Shown: positions 16,094-25,712, counted from the stretch's first letter. The stretch: DNA of 64,000 bases from Saccharomonospora cyanea NA-134 (GCF_000244975.1 NZ_CM001440.1:310001-374000); one strand, 5' to 3'. A program made the numbers and translations. Notes: generated by a model not told the origin, from the letters alone.

Positions 16094-16825
16094 CTATCGG
16101 CGGTGCACCCGGCTGCCGCTGTACTGCGCCGTCGGCTTGAGCACGATCTGGTCGAGGTTGACGTGCGGGGGCCGGGTCGCGGCGAACGCGACCACCTCGG
16201 CCACGTCCTCGGCCGTCAGCGGCGTCAGCCCCTCGTAGACCTTGGCCGCGCGCTCGGTGTCGCCTTCGAACCGGTTGACGGAGAAGTCGGTCTCCACCAT
16301 CCCCGGGACGATCTCGGTGAGCCGCAGTGGGTCGCCGAGGTGCTCCGACCGCAGGGTCCGGTGCAGCGCCGACTGGGCGTGCTTGGCGGAGGTGTAGCCC
16401 GCGCCGCCGTCGTAGACCTCGTGGCCCGCGATGGAGGTGACGGTGATGATGTGCCCGTCACCGGAGGCGAGCAGCTTCGGCAGCAGTGCCTTGGTGACAC
16501 GCAGGGTGCCCAGCACGTTCGTCTGCCACATCCACCGCCAGTGCTCCTCGTCGGCGTGCTCGACGCGGTCGAGGCCCTTCGCCCCACCGGCGTTGTTGAC
16601 GAGCACGTGGCATTCCGGGATCCGGGCCGCGAACGAGGTGACGGACTCGGCGTCGGTGACGTCGAGGGCGTGCGCGGTGCCGGAAAGCTCCTCCGCGAGC
16701 GGGCGCAGCTTGTCCAGGCGCCGGGCGCCGAGGACGACGTGGAAACCAGCGGCGGCGAGCGCCCGCGCGCAGGCTTCGCCGATACCGGCGCTGGCTCCTG
16801 TGATGACTGCCGTTCGGGTGTTCAT
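16094..16825 (-). CDS. Short-chain dehydrogenase/reductase
   Basis: The 243-residue classical SDR has an N-terminal cofactor motif TGASAGIG, VNNAGG, and the catalytic Ser-Tyr-Lys set (TSIAG, then YTSAK). The absence of an acidic residue right after the second strand and ARRLDKL suggest NADP(H) preference. The order murB-SDR-mshA resembles Rv0482-Rv0484c-Rv0486. The substrate is unknown. It is convergent with murB with 11 bp between them. Confidence 0.88.
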   Translation of the reverse strand: MNTRTAVITGASAGIGEACARALAAAGFHVVLGARRLDKLRPLAEELSGTAHALDVTDAESVTSFAARIPECHVLVNNAGGAKGLDRVEHADEEHWRWMWQTNVLGTLRVTKALLPKLLASGDGHIITVTSIAGHEVYDGGAGYTSAKHAQSALHRTLRSEHLGDPLRLTEIVPGMVETDFSVNRFEGDTERAAKVYEGLTPLTAEDVAEVVAFAATRPPHVNLDQIVLKPTAQYSGSRVHRR

Positions 16826-16899
16826 GCCACCCGATGCTGCCAGGTAATGTGGGCGTGCTCATCGGCGGTTCGCTGTGTGGAAGCTGTTCCGGAGGAGAT

Positions 16900-17757
16900 T
16901 TGACGAGGCGGATGAGGGCGGAGGTCGTCGGGGCGTCAGGGGTCCGGATCGGAGTGCGAATCGACGGCGAACGCCACGCTCCCGCGCTCGTGTTCGTCCA
17001 TGGCTGGGCGCAGTCGGCGCGCGCCTGGGACACCCAGTTCGCCGATCCCGAGCTTCGCGAGCGGTTTCGGCTGATCGCACCCGACCTGCGGGGACACGGC
17101 GGTTCCGAGGCACCCGAGGGCGGCTACGGGGACCCGGCGACGTGGGCGGCCGACCTCGCGGCCGTGCTGGAGCTGGCAGGCGGTGACGCGGTGGTGGTCG
17201 GCTGGTCCTACGGCGGTCTGGTCATCACCGACTACCTGCGCACCCACGGCACGCGCGGACTGGCGGGCATCGCCTTCGTCGGTGCCATCACCGAGATCGG
17301 CAAGGGCCGCCCCGGCGGCCGCGTGGGCCCGGCGATGGCGGATGCGTTGCCCGCCGCGCTGTCGGACGACCTCGGTGTCGCCCTTCCCGCGCTCACGGCG
17401 CTGGCAGAGGGGATGGCCCACCGGCCCGTCCCCGGCGAGTTCTCGCAGGCGTTGCTGGGTGCGAGCCTGGCCGTGCCGCCGAGGGTTCGCAGGGCGCTGT
17501 TCCGCAGGGACGTCGACAGCGCGGACGTGCTCGCCGCCGTCGACGTGCCCGTGCTCGTGGTGCACGGCACCGACGACGCCGTTGTGGACGTCACGGCGGG
17601 CGAGTACACGGCCGGGAAGATTGCGGGGGTGTCGGCGCGTTGGTGGCCAGGGGTGGGCCACTTACCGTTCGTCGAGTCCGCGCGGGAGTTCGACACCACA
17701 CTGCGACGGTTCGCCGAACAGGCCTTCGAGAGCGTCCTCGGACGAGCGGAAAGGTGA
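16900..17757 (+). CDS. Alpha/beta hydrolase
   Basis: The 285-residue protein has [10 protein letters not shown] (oxyanion region), nucleophile elbow GWSYGG, acid in HGTDDAV and His in [13 protein letters not shown] at 16900 lies just behind a strong GGAGGAG, while ATG 16912 and an upstream GTG at 16855 are alternatives. It is followed after 4 nt by mshA, so it may share its transcript. The substrate is unknown. Confidence 0.8.
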   Translation: MTRRMRAEVVGASGVRIGVRIDGERHAPALVFVHGWAQSARAWDTQFADPELRERFRLIAPDLRGHGGSEAPEGGYGDPATWAADLAAVLELAGGDAVVVGWSYGGLVITDYLRTHGTRGLAGIAFVGAITEIGKGRPGGRVGPAMADALPAALSDDLGVALPALTALAEGMAHRPVPGEFSQALLGASLAVPPRVRRALFRRDVDSADVLAAVDVPVLVVHGTDDAVVDVTAGEYTAGKIAGVSARWWPGVGHLPFVESAREFDTTLRRFAEQAFESVLGRAER

Positions 17758-17761
17758 TTCG

Positions 17762-19057
17762 GTGAAGATCTCCCGGTACCGGGCGGCGGTACGGCCGCGC
17801 CGGATCGCGGTGCTGTCCGTGCACACGTCGCCGCTGGAGCAACCCGGCACGAACGACGCGGGCGGCATGAACGTCTACATCGCCCAGACGGCCGTGGAGA
17901 TGGCGCGTCGTGGAACGAGTGTCGAGGTGTTCACGCGAGCCACGTCGTCCGACCAGCCTCCGGTGGTGGAACTCGCGCCAGGCGTGCTCGTGCGGCACAT
18001 CCCGGCGGGGCCGTTCGAACCGCTGACACGGGGTGAGCTGCCGTCCCAGCTCTGCGCCTTCACGTCGGGTGTCCTGCGTACCGAGGCGTTCCAGGAGCCG
18101 GGCCACTACGACCTGATCCACTCGCACTACTGGCTGTCGGGCCAGGTCGGGTGGCTGGCCCGCGAGCGGTGGGGGGTGCCGCTGGTGCACACCGCCCACA
18201 CGCTGGCGAAGGTGAAGAACGCCGCGCTCGCGGAAGGCGACACCCCGGAACCGCGCACGCGGGTCATCGGCGAGGAGCAGGTGGTGGCGGAGGCTGACCG
18301 GCTGGTGGTGAACACCGCCGTGGAGGCCGAGCAGCTCGTGAACCTCTACGACGCCGATCCCGACGCCGTGCGCACGGTCTCACCGGGGGTGGACCTCGAA
18401 CGGTTCCGTCCGGGCAGCGTGGCCGAGGCCAGGGCGGCGCTCGGCCTGCCCGGCGACGCGGTCGTGCTCGCGTTCGCGGGCCGCATCCAGCCGCTGAAGG
18501 CCCCGGACGTGCTCCTGCGGGCCGCGGCCACCCTCGTGCGCCGCGATCCCGAGCTGCGCCGAAGGCTCGTCGTGCTCGTGGCGGGCGGCCCCTCGGGCAC
18601 GGGCCTGGACCAGCCCACGTCGCTGCGGAAACTCGCCGCGGACCTGGGCATCAACGACCTCGTCCGCTTCCTGCCGCCGCAGGGCGGGCAGGACCTCGTG
18701 AACGTCTATCGCGCCGCCGACGTCGTCGCGGTGCCGAGCCACAACGAGTCCTTCGGCCTGGTCGCCCTCGAAGCCCAGGCCTGCGGTACTCCCGTGGTCG
18801 CCGCTCGGGTCGGCGGCCTGCCCGTCGCCGTCGCCGACGGCGAGTCGGGTGTGCTCGTGCCCACCCACGCGCCCGACGACTGGGCCGACGCGCTCGCCGG
18901 GGTCGTGCTGCGTCCGCGGGTGCGGGAGTCGTTGGCGCGCGGTGCTCACCGGCATGCGGCACGGTTTTCGTGGCAGCGCACCACCGAAGCGCTGCTGGAC
19001 ACCTACGCGGAGGCCACGAGGGCGTTCCGCAGCACGGCACTGGAGGTGGCGGTGTGA
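17762..19057 (+). CDS. mshA: D-inositol-3-phosphate glycosyltransferase MshA
   Basis: The 431-residue GT-B (GT4) enzyme starts mycothiol synthesis, moving GlcNAc from UDP-GlcNAc to 1D-myo-inositol 3-phosphate. It shows the family marks [11 protein letters not shown] near residue 40, the HSHYWLSG region, [11 protein letters not shown], the catalytic loop [12 protein letters not shown], and [20 protein letters not shown] with the EX7E motif. The GTG at 17762 follows an AAAGG-type site. The stop overlaps the next GTG by 4 nt. It is good evidence of an actinobacterium. Confidence 0.95.
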   Translation: MKISRYRAAVRPRRIAVLSVHTSPLEQPGTNDAGGMNVYIAQTAVEMARRGTSVEVFTRATSSDQPPVVELAPGVLVRHIPAGPFEPLTRGELPSQLCAFTSGVLRTEAFQEPGHYDLIHSHYWLSGQVGWLARERWGVPLVHTAHTLAKVKNAALAEGDTPEPRTRVIGEEQVVAEADRLVVNTAVEAEQLVNLYDADPDAVRTVSPGVDLERFRPGSVAEARAALGLPGDAVVLAFAGRIQPLKAPDVLLRAAATLVRRDPELRRRLVVLVAGGPSGTGLDQPTSLRKLAADLGINDLVRFLPPQGGQDLVNVYRAADVVAVPSHNESFGLVALEAQACGTPVVAARVGGLPVAVADGESGVLVPTHAPDDWADALAGVVLRPRVRESLARGAHRHAARFSWQRTTEALLDTYAEATRAFRSTALEVAV

Positions 19058-19590
19058 CCGGCTCCGAACACGGTCGGCGGGTCGATGCGCTGATCCGGTC
19101 GACTCTGGACGCGGCGGGTCTCGACTACAACCGGCGGCGCGAGGGCGTGTACTTCGTCACACTGCCCGGCACGAAGAAGCTCCAGACCAACTGCTGGCTG
19201 ATCGTCAGAGAGCATTCGCTGGCCGTGGAGGCGTTCGTGTGCAGGCGGCCCGACGAGGCCCACGAGGACGTCTACCGGTTCCTGCTGCGCCGTAACGCGA
19301 AGCTCTACGGCGTGCACTACACCATCGACTCGGTGGGGGACGTCTACCTCGTCGGCCGGTTCGGGCTGGACACCGTCACCGAGCCGGAGCTCGACAAGGT
19401 GCTCGGCCAGGTCCTGGAAGCGGCGGACGGCGACTTCAACACGCTGCTGGAGATCGGCTTCGCGACGTCCATCCGGCGGGAGTGGGACTGGCGGGTCTCG
19501 CGCGGTGAGTCGCTGGCGAACCTGAGAGCGTTCGAACATCTGGTTCGCCCCGAGGCTCCGCACGCTCCGGGGTCGCTGACGTCGGACTGA
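19054..19590 (+). CDS. YbjN domain protein
   Basis: The 178-residue protein has the YbjN/T3SS-chaperone-like fold pattern ([19 protein letters not shown], then [20 protein letters not shown]). It is coupled to mshA by a GTGA overlap, as Rv0487 is next to mshA in M. tuberculosis as I recall. The function is unknown; YbjN proteins are thought to be chaperone-like or stress-related. Confidence 0.85.
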   Translation: MTGSEHGRRVDALIRSTLDAAGLDYNRRREGVYFVTLPGTKKLQTNCWLIVREHSLAVEAFVCRRPDEAHEDVYRFLLRRNAKLYGVHYTIDSVGDVYLVGRFGLDTVTEPELDKVLGQVLEAADGDFNTLLEIGFATSIRREWDWRVSRGESLANLRAFEHLVRPEAPHAPGSLTSD

Positions 19591-19669
19591 CCTGGCGCGG
19601 CGCGAGTCACAGCGGGAACCCGGGGGCCGCCATGATCGTTGGAGGTTGTGAGACCACCCGGCGGTAGCC

Positions 19670-19820
19670 GGTGTGTCGCGGGGCGGCTCGAGGGAGGGGG
19701 GAGTCGCGAACTCGAGCCGCCCCGCTGACGTTCCCGCCGCGTGGACCCGGTGGCGAGGGGGATGCCAACGGGGCCGGCGGGCCGCAGCTCGGCAGGGGGG
19801 AGACGAGCTGCGCCTACGCC
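19670..19820 (-). ncRNA. Probable 6C-type small RNA
   Basis: On the minus strand the region folds into two hairpins. The 5' one has a 9-bp stem (19783-19791 with 19804-19812) and a loop with six C. The 3' one has a perfect 15-bp stem (19711-19725 with 19678-19692) and an 18-nt loop, also with six C. Two hairpins each with at least six cytidines in the loop define the 6C RNA of Actinobacteria (B11 in M. tuberculosis), which pairs with G-rich mRNA regions. The ends are approximate. The longer spacing between hairpins (57 nt) and the location here are points to check. Confidence 0.65.
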
Positions 19821-19862
19821 CGCGTTCGGCCGGGGAGTGCGTGGTGACCGGCCGAGCGGGTT

Positions 19863-19904
19863 GTAGTCAACTTGTCAGACCGAGGTCTGTAATCACAAGA
19901 CTAC
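19863..19904. promoter_or_regulatory. Compound inverted repeat, possible operator
   Basis: Three nested arms pair in order: GTAGT with ACTAC, CTTGT with ACAAG, and CAGACC with GGTCTG around a 2-nt centre. A 3-nt and a 5-nt stretch interrupt the arms on the left and right. It lies about 50 bp upstream of the putative 6C RNA on the minus strand and 194 bp upstream of gpmA. The inner half resembles operators of dimeric GntR-type regulators, but no regulator can be assigned. Confidence 0.4.
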
Positions 19905-20097
19905 GCACTACCCCAATAGGGTGAAATTCGCCCCCATCGTTAACGCCTCGCAATTCTCTTCACGGGGACGACACGTTGTTGGCAGCTCGCTCAGGTTATG
20001 GGTGAAGATCAATACTGCTAAGCACAACCGTCGGTAGAAATCCCAGGTCGGCGCGCACGGTCCGACCACCCGAACGGTGGCATGGCAGGCTTGAGGT

Positions 20098-20856
20098 ATG
20101 GCCGAACTTGGAACCCTGGTGCTGCTGCGACACGGGCAGAGCACGTGGAATGCGGAGAACCTGTTCACGGGCTGGGTCGACGTCCCCCTGTCCGAGCAGG
20201 GTGAAGCCGAAGCCCGGCGCGGTGGCGAACTCCTCGTCGAGACGGGCCTGCTCCCCGACATCGTCCACACGTCCCTGCTGCGCCGCGCGATCTCGACGGC
20301 GAACATCGCCCTCGACGTCGCCGATCGGCACTGGATCGACGTGCGGAGGGACTGGCGCCTCAACGAACGGCATTACGGCGCGCTCCAGGGCAAGAACAAG
20401 AAGCAGACGCTCGAGCAGTTCGGCGAGGAGCAGTTCATGCTGTGGCGGCGCTCCTACGACACCCCGCCGCCGCCCATCGAGGCCGACAGCGAGTACAGCC
20501 AGGAAGGCGACCCGCGCTACGCCGGGATCGGCGACGCGATGCCGAGGACGGAGTGCCTCAAGGACGTGGTGGCGCGGCTGCTGCCGTACTGGGAGTCCGC
20601 GATCGTGCCCGACCTCAGGGCGGGCAGGACGGTGCTCGTCGCCGCGCACGGCAACTCGTTGCGTGCCCTGGTCAAGCACCTCGACGACATCTCCGACGAC
20701 GACATCGCCGGGCTCAACATCCCGACGGGCATCCCGCTGCGCTACGACCTCCGCGACGCCGACGGCGACCTGAAGCCGACCAACCCCGGTGGCACCTACC
20801 TCGATCCGGAGGAGGCCGCGAGGGCCGCCGCCGCCGTGGCCAGCCAGGGCCGCTGA
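20098..20856 (+). CDS. gpmA: 2,3-bisphosphoglycerate-dependent phosphoglycerate mutase
   Basis: The 252-residue glycolytic enzyme interconverts 3- and 2-phosphoglycerate. It has the phosphohistidine motif [10 protein letters not shown] near residue 10, the [12 protein letters not shown] stretch, [16 protein letters not shown], and the second His in [10 protein letters not shown]. Length and motifs are standard. It lies just upstream of senX3-regX3 as gpm1 does in mycobacteria, and is followed by a strong hairpin terminator. Confidence 0.96.
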   Translation: MAELGTLVLLRHGQSTWNAENLFTGWVDVPLSEQGEAEARRGGELLVETGLLPDIVHTSLLRRAISTANIALDVADRHWIDVRRDWRLNERHYGALQGKNKKQTLEQFGEEQFMLWRRSYDTPPPPIEADSEYSQEGDPRYAGIGDAMPRTECLKDVVARLLPYWESAIVPDLRAGRTVLVAAHGNSLRALVKHLDDISDDDIAGLNIPTGIPLRYDLRDADGDLKPTNPGGTYLDPEEAARAAAAVASQGR

Positions 20857-20879
20857 CTCCTCTTTCGCACGGACCCGTG

Positions 20880-20911
20880 CCGGCTGGGGAGGTGAGCGCT
20901 TCCCCAGCCGG
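20880..20911 (+). terminator. Hairpin terminator of gpmA
   Basis: CCGGCTGGGGA and TCCCCAGCCGG form a perfect 11-bp stem with a 10-nt loop, 24 nt after the gpmA stop. It lacks a T-run, as is common in this GC range. Confidence 0.6.
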
Positions 20912-21023
20912 GATCGGCCGGCCGGTGAACGAGTGGTGACGCAGCGGCGAACAAGGTCGCGGAACATGTCACGACCGTCACGAGAATGCTTCGAGTACTA
21001 GGCCTTCGGGCCACTTCCGTGCA

Positions 21024-21029
21024 TACGAT
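21024..21029 (+). promoter_or_regulatory. -10 hexamer TACGAT, leaderless promoter of senX3
   Basis: TACGAT is 6 nt before the GTG at 21036. The two-component genes thus appear to have their own promoter separate from gpmA. Confidence 0.55.
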
Positions 21030-21035
21030 GCCACC

Positions 21036-22292
21036 GTGACGGCGCCCGCTACGTTCGCGCTGGCCATCGCCGCCGTGGTGATCGGCCTTCTTGTCGGCAT
21101 AGCCGTCGGCAGGTCCGGCCTCGCCCGCAGACGCACCGGAGCGCGCGGTCCCACGGCCGCGGAGTTGCTCGACCGGTTCATGCGCTCGTCCAACAACGGC
21201 GTGTTGATCCTCAACCGCTTCGGCGACCTGGTGCTCCACAACCGCCGCGCGGAGGCGCTCGGCCTCGTCCGCCAGAACCAGGCCGACGTCAGGGCGCGCA
21301 AGGCCGCGGAGCAGGTGGTCGACACCGACGAGGCCACGGAGATCGACCTCTCCCCGCTCGCCGTGCGTGGGCGGGGGCCACAGGCGGTGCTCGGCGAGGT
21401 GCGGCCCCTCGGGGACGGGTTCACCGTGGTCGAGGCCGTCGACCACTCCGACGCCGTGCGTCTCGAGGCCACCAGGCGGGACTTCGTGGCCAACGTCAGC
21501 CACGAGTTGAAGACGCCTGTCGGTGCCATCGCCCTGCTCGCGGAGGCCGTCCTCGACGCGGCGGACGACAGTGACGAGGTCCGGCGGTTCAGCGAGAAGA
21601 TCCTGCGGGAGTCCACGCGGCTGGGCAAGCTCGTCACCGAGCTGATCGCGCTGTCGCGGTTGCAGGGCGCGGAGAGACTGCCGGAGCTGACCGTGGTGGA
21701 CGTGGACACCGTGGTGGCCGAGGCGCTGGGTCGCACCCGGCTCGCCGCCGAGTCCGCCGACATCCGGATCACCACCGACAACGTCAGCGGCCTCACCGTC
21801 GAGGGCGACCGCACGCTGCTGGTCACCGCGTTGTCGAACCTGCTGGACAACGCCGTGGCGTACTCGCAGGCCGGAAGTCCCGTGTCGATCAGCCGCAAGC
21901 TCGTCGACGGCCACGTCGAGATCGCCGTCACCGACCGTGGCATCGGCATCGCCGAGGCCGACCAGCAGCGGGTGTTCGAGCGCTTCTACCGGGCGGACAA
22001 GGCGCGCTCCCGCGCCACCGGTGGAACGGGGCTCGGCCTGGCCATCGTGAAACACGTCGCCGCCAACCACGGCGGGGATGTCCGGTTGTGGAGCAGCCCC
22101 GGGGTCGGCTCCACGTTCACGCTACGCATACCGGCCCACCAAGGGACCGACGACCAGCCCGTCGGTGAGGTGCCGGCCGCTGTGTCCCCCGCCGCGCCCG
22201 AGGCCACCGGAAGGCCCGGACCGGGTTCGAGTGGTGAGCAGCGCACCGCGGCTGCGGTCGCGCAGGAAAGCACCAGAGGAGGAGTGTCGTGA
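21036..22292 (+). CDS. senX3: Sensor histidine kinase SenX3
   Basis: The 418-residue kinase has one clear N-terminal membrane segment (about residues 6-28), a PAS-like region (residues 40-140), HisKA with RRDFVANVSHELKTP (H156), then N box NLLDNAVAYS, and G boxes with GIGIAEADQQRVFERFYRADKARS. With RegX3 it controls phosphate-starvation genes in mycobacteria, kept off through the PstSCAB-PhoU system. Mycobacterial SenX3 is described with two N-terminal membrane helices; only one is evident here. The last 55 residues are a Pro/Gly/Ala tail. Confidence 0.93.
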   Translation: MTAPATFALAIAAVVIGLLVGIAVGRSGLARRRTGARGPTAAELLDRFMRSSNNGVLILNRFGDLVLHNRRAEALGLVRQNQADVRARKAAEQVVDTDEATEIDLSPLAVRGRGPQAVLGEVRPLGDGFTVVEAVDHSDAVRLEATRRDFVANVSHELKTPVGAIALLAEAVLDAADDSDEVRRFSEKILRESTRLGKLVTELIALSRLQGAERLPELTVVDVDTVVAEALGRTRLAAESADIRITTDNVSGLTVEGDRTLLVTALSNLLDNAVAYSQAGSPVSISRKLVDGHVEIAVTDRGIGIAEADQQRVFERFYRADKARSRATGGTGLGLAIVKHVAANHGGDVRLWSSPGVGSTFTLRIPAHQGTDDQPVGEVPAAVSPAAPEATGRPGPGSSGEQRTAAAVAQESTRGGVS

Positions 22293-22978
22293 CCAGGGTG
22301 CTGATCGTGGAGGACGAGGAGTCCTTCGCCGACCCGTTGGCCTTCCTGTTGCGGAAGGAGGGTTTCACGGCCGCCGTCGCCACCGACGGCAGGCAGGCCC
22401 TGGAGGAGTTCGACCGCAACGGCGCCGACATCGTTCTGCTCGACCTCATGCTGCCCGGCATGAGCGGCACGGACGTCTGCAAGCAGTTGCGGCAGCGTTC
22501 CAGCGTGCCAGTGATCATGGTGACGGCCAGGGACAGCGAGATCGACAAGGTGGTGGGCCTGGAACTGGGGGCCGACGACTACGTCACCAAGCCCTACTCG
22601 GCCCGGGAGCTCATCGCTCGCGTCCGGGCGGTGCTCAGGCGGGGCGGTGAGCCCTCGGGCGAGGGTCAGCAGGCGCAGCCGGTGCTGACGGGTGGCCCGG
22701 TGAGGATGGACGTCGAGCGGCACGTGGTCACGGTGGACGGCACGGAGGTGCCGCTGCCGCTGAAGGAGTTCGACCTGCTGGAGTACCTGCTGCGCAACGT
22801 CGGCCGCGTGCTCACTCGCGGCCAGCTCATCGACCGGGTGTGGGGGGCGGACTACGTCGGCGACACCAAGACGCTGGACGTGCATGTCAAGCGTCTTCGC
22901 TCGAAGATCGAGCCGGACCCCGGTTCGCCTCGGCATCTGGTCACCGTCCGTGGGCTGGGCTATAAGTTCGAAGCCTGA
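22289..22978 (+). CDS. regX3: Response regulator RegX3
   Basis: The 229-residue OmpR/PhoB-type regulator has receiver residues D9, E10 and phosphoacceptor D52 in LLDLMLPG, followed by Thr and Lys (MVTARD, YVTKPYS). The C-terminal winged helix ends VTVRGLGYKFEA. The GTG overlaps the senX3 stop by 4 nt. It is the probable activator of phosphate uptake genes. Confidence 0.95.
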   Translation: MTRVLIVEDEESFADPLAFLLRKEGFTAAVATDGRQALEEFDRNGADIVLLDLMLPGMSGTDVCKQLRQRSSVPVIMVTARDSEIDKVVGLELGADDYVTKPYSARELIARVRAVLRRGGEPSGEGQQAQPVLTGGPVRMDVERHVVTVDGTEVPLPLKEFDLLEYLLRNVGRVLTRGQLIDRVWGADYVGDTKTLDVHVKRLRSKIEPDPGSPRHLVTVRGLGYKFEA

Positions 22979-23056
22979 AACGCGACGTTCGGCGCAGCGT
23001 GGCGACCGTCGAGCGGTTCCCGCCCTATGTCACAGCAGTATCACGTCGGCGGACGG

Positions 23057-23062
23057 TACCGT
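23057..23062 (+). promoter_or_regulatory. -10 hexamer TACCGT of ppx
   Basis: TACCGT lies 8 nt before the GTG at 23071; an overlapping TAGGAC is closer. This is compatible with a leaderless start. Confidence 0.45.
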
Positions 23063-23070
23063 AGGACTTT

Positions 23071-24042
23071 GTGCGCCTAGGGGTACTCGACGTCGGATCG
23101 AACACGGTCCACCTGTTGGTGGTGGACGCGCATCGTGGTGCCCATCCCACGCCGATGCACTCCGAGAAAACGGTGTTGCGCCTCGTGGAACGGATCGACG
23201 AGGGCGGAGAGCTGGACAAGAAGGCGGCTGACGAGCTGGTACTCGCGGTCGCCGAGGCCCGCGACGCGGCCGGGCGGCTCGGTTGTGAGGAGCTCATGTC
23301 GTTCGCGACGTCGGCGATCAGGGACGCCGTCAACGCCGACGAGGTGCTCCAGCGGGTCGTCGACGAGACCGGTGTCGAGCTTCGGGTGCTGACCGGTGAG
23401 CAGGAGGCCGAGCTCACGTTCCTCGCCGTGCGCCGATGGTTCGGCTGGTCGGCGGGACGGTTGCTGGTGCTCGACATCGGCGGCGGTTCCCTGGAGGTCG
23501 CGATGGGCGTCGACGAGGAACCCGAGCTCGCGGAGTCGCTGCCCCTCGGCGCCGGACGCATCACGCGGACCCGTTTCGAGAACGACCCGCCGACCCGCTC
23601 CGAGGTGGTCTCCACCACGGCGTGGCTGGAGGATCAGCTCGGTGAGCTCGCCGACCACGTCGTGAGTGTCGGTGTGCCCGACCGGGTCGTGGCGACCTCG
23701 AAGACCTTCCGGTCGCTGGCCCGGTTGACGGGTGCGGCGCCGTCGTCGGCGGGGCCCCGGGTGAGCCGGGTACTGACCCACGCCGGTCTCCGGCAGCTCA
23801 TCGCGTTCATCTCCCGGATGTCGTCGGACGACCTCGCGCAGCTGGAAGGCGTGAGCCCCAGCCGCGCCCACCAACTCGTCGCGGGCGCGCTTGTGGCGGA
23901 GAGCACGATGCGTGCCCTGTCACTGGAATCCCTGGAAATCTGTCCCTGGGCTCTGCGAGAGGGTGTCATCCTGCAACGGTTGGACCACTCCGACGGCACA
24001 GAACAGACCGCTTTGCTGACCGGCCGGAGGCGGCACGCATGA
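23071..24042 (+). CDS. ppx: Exopolyphosphatase, Ppx/GppA family
   Basis: The 323-residue protein of the actin-like ASKHA fold shows the phosphate 1 motif LDVGSNTVHLLV at the N terminus and phosphate 2 motif LDIGGGSLEVAMG near residue 140. It is the short Ppx form without the C-terminal HD domain. It releases phosphate from the end of polyphosphate or acts on pppGpp. Position directly after senX3-regX3 (phosphate regulation) fits a role in phosphate economy and matches Rv0496. Confidence 0.9.
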   Translation: MRLGVLDVGSNTVHLLVVDAHRGAHPTPMHSEKTVLRLVERIDEGGELDKKAADELVLAVAEARDAAGRLGCEELMSFATSAIRDAVNADEVLQRVVDETGVELRVLTGEQEAELTFLAVRRWFGWSAGRLLVLDIGGGSLEVAMGVDEEPELAESLPLGAGRITRTRFENDPPTRSEVVSTTAWLEDQLGELADHVVSVGVPDRVVATSKTFRSLARLTGAAPSSAGPRVSRVLTHAGLRQLIAFISRMSSDDLAQLEGVSPSRAHQLVAGALVAESTMRALSLESLEICPWALREGVILQRLDHSDGTEQTALLTGRRRHA

Positions 24043-24094
24043 TGCCTGGGTTCAGACTGGACGTAACGAACGGGCGACGGGCACGGTGGAAAGG

Positions 24095-25711
24095 ATGACT
24101 CGAGACAGCGACGGCGGGCGGCCTCAGAAGACCGTGGCCGAGCTTCTCGCCGAGCACGGCGGGCAGGTCGGCGGCACACCGCGTCGTCGGCGGCGCCGTG
24201 CTGCCGAGGACGACGGGCCTCCCCAGCCGGGGGTCACCGACACGGCGCCGCAGGCCATCATCGACCGGGTCCGCGCTGAGGGCCCACCACCCGGCGGGGG
24301 CGCGCCGAACGGCCGACCGAGGGGACGCGCCGCGGAGGGGGAGGAGCCGCCGCGGGGCCGACCCGGTCAACCGCGTACGGGCCAGCAGCCGGTGCCGCCC
24401 CGGAGGCCACAGAACTCGGGCGGGTACCCGGCGCCGGGCGGCGGCGAGGGAGCCGCCCGCCCGCCGCGGCCACCGCGTGGTCAGGGTGCGAGGCCGGCGC
24501 AGGAGAGCTCGCCTCCCACGCCGTCGAGCCCGCCACCGAGCACCGCGCACAGCACCGGCTACGGCAAACCGACGACCAACGGATTCCGCCTGCCGCCGAA
24601 GCAACAGAGCAGCGGCCCCAACCCGGTGCCCCCTGGCGGTGGTACCACGGGAACGACGCCCAAACCGCCTCCGCCGAGCTCACCGAACCCGCCACCGCAC
24701 GACGCGGCGAGCCGGATGACGGCCACCCGCCGGGTGCCCGTGCCCGCCGCGCCGGTTCCGTCCCCACAGGAGGGAACGCTGGCGGCGAGGCTCGACGGTC
24801 TCGGTGAGGGGGACGAGCAGGAGCCGCCCACGCCCGGTGCGCAGCCACCGGCGGGGCGGGCGCAGCGCTCCGGACGGTCGCCCCTGCCGCCGCGCAGGCG
24901 GAGGCCGCCGAGGAGCGCGCCCGCGCCGCAGGCGGAACCGCACACCGAGCAGCTCCCCGCGGTGTCGGAGAGCGACGCGGAGAAGACCACGCTGTCCGAG
25001 CCGGTGAGTGCCGACGAACCACCGGCCGGGCTGGTCGGCTGGCCCGGTCACCGTGGCTCGGCCGACGACCCCGCGGAGGCGACCCGGATCCACGCCCCCG
25101 CCGAGGCGACCCAGATCCACGCCCCCGCCGCGCTCGGTACCGAGGACGTCGACACCGACGACGAAGGTCCGGCCACCGGCTACTACGTCCCGGACTTCGA
25201 CGACGACGCGGACGACCTCGGGGCGGTCACCCGTGTCGGCGCGCTGGACGACGACCCGCTCGGCGAGAGCGGTTACGACACTCGCTACGGGACTCGCGGC
25301 GACGCCGACGATCCGTACGGGGACGCCTACGCCGACGACGACTACGACGACGAGGACGACGAGGACGATCTCGATCACTCCGGCAAGGGGAAGCGACGGC
25401 AGGCAGGCGAGCCCGGCGACGCGGACGAGGGTGCCGTCGAGGACGGTTCGCCCGCGAAGCAGTGGCTCGTGCTCGCCGGGCAGCTCGCGCTCGGCGTGGC
25501 CGGTGGCGCGGGTGTCTGGCTCGGCTTCAACTGGCTGTGGGGCAAGCTGCCCGCCGCCGCGTTGATCGCCGCGCTGGTGGTGACCGTCGGCCTCGTGTGG
25601 GTCGTGCGCAAGGTCCGCAGGGCGGAGGACACGCAGACCACCGTGCTGGCACTGCTGGTCGGTCTCGTGGTGACCGTGTCGCCCGCCGCGTTGTTACTGG
25701 TGTCGCGTTAG
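24095..25711 (+). CDS. Proline-rich membrane protein, Rv0497-like
   Basis: The 538-residue protein starts with a conserved TVAELLAEHGGQ motif. A long disordered Pro/Gly/Arg region (residues 30-330) and an acidic Asp-rich region (about 370-435) follow, and the last 85 residues carry three membrane segments. Residues 330-348 hold two 9-residue repeats of AEATxIHAP encoded by a 27-nt tandem duplication. ATG 24095 has GGAAAGG upstream; GTG 24086 adds three residues. It lies between ppx and a TIM-barrel gene, as Rv0497 does. The function is unknown; M. tuberculosis Rv0497 is much shorter, so the disordered part is expanded. Confidence 0.75.
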   Translation: MTRDSDGGRPQKTVAELLAEHGGQVGGTPRRRRRRAAEDDGPPQPGVTDTAPQAIIDRVRAEGPPPGGGAPNGRPRGRAAEGEEPPRGRPGQPRTGQQPVPPRRPQNSGGYPAPGGGEGAARPPRPPRGQGARPAQESSPPTPSSPPPSTAHSTGYGKPTTNGFRLPPKQQSSGPNPVPPGGGTTGTTPKPPPPSSPNPPPHDAASRMTATRRVPVPAAPVPSPQEGTLAARLDGLGEGDEQEPPTPGAQPPAGRAQRSGRSPLPPRRRRPPRSAPAPQAEPHTEQLPAVSESDAEKTTLSEPVSADEPPAGLVGWPGHRGSADDPAEATRIHAPAEATQIHAPAALGTEDVDTDDEGPATGYYVPDFDDDADDLGAVTRVGALDDDPLGESGYDTRYGTRGDADDPYGDAYADDDYDDEDDEDDLDHSGKGKRRQAGEPGDADEGAVEDGSPAKQWLVLAGQLALGVAGGAGVWLGFNWLWGKLPAAALIAALVVTVGLVWVVRKVRRAEDTQTTVLALLVGLVVTVSPAALLLVSR

Positions 25712-25712
25712 C

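Larger units (their letters stand above)
19591..20097. other. 507-bp gene-free region
   Basis: No believable protein gene is seen here; the small frames in it lack coding character. It contains two strong hairpins with C-rich loops on the minus strand (probable 6C RNA), a compound inverted repeat at 19863-19904, and an unusually AT-richer stretch at about 19870-20040 that may hold the promoter region of gpmA. Confidence 0.7.

Noticed and set aside
19673-19924. 83-codon open frame in the long gap
   Set aside because: It runs through the hairpins of the putative 6C RNA, lacks any domain and has the composition of random GC-rich sequence.
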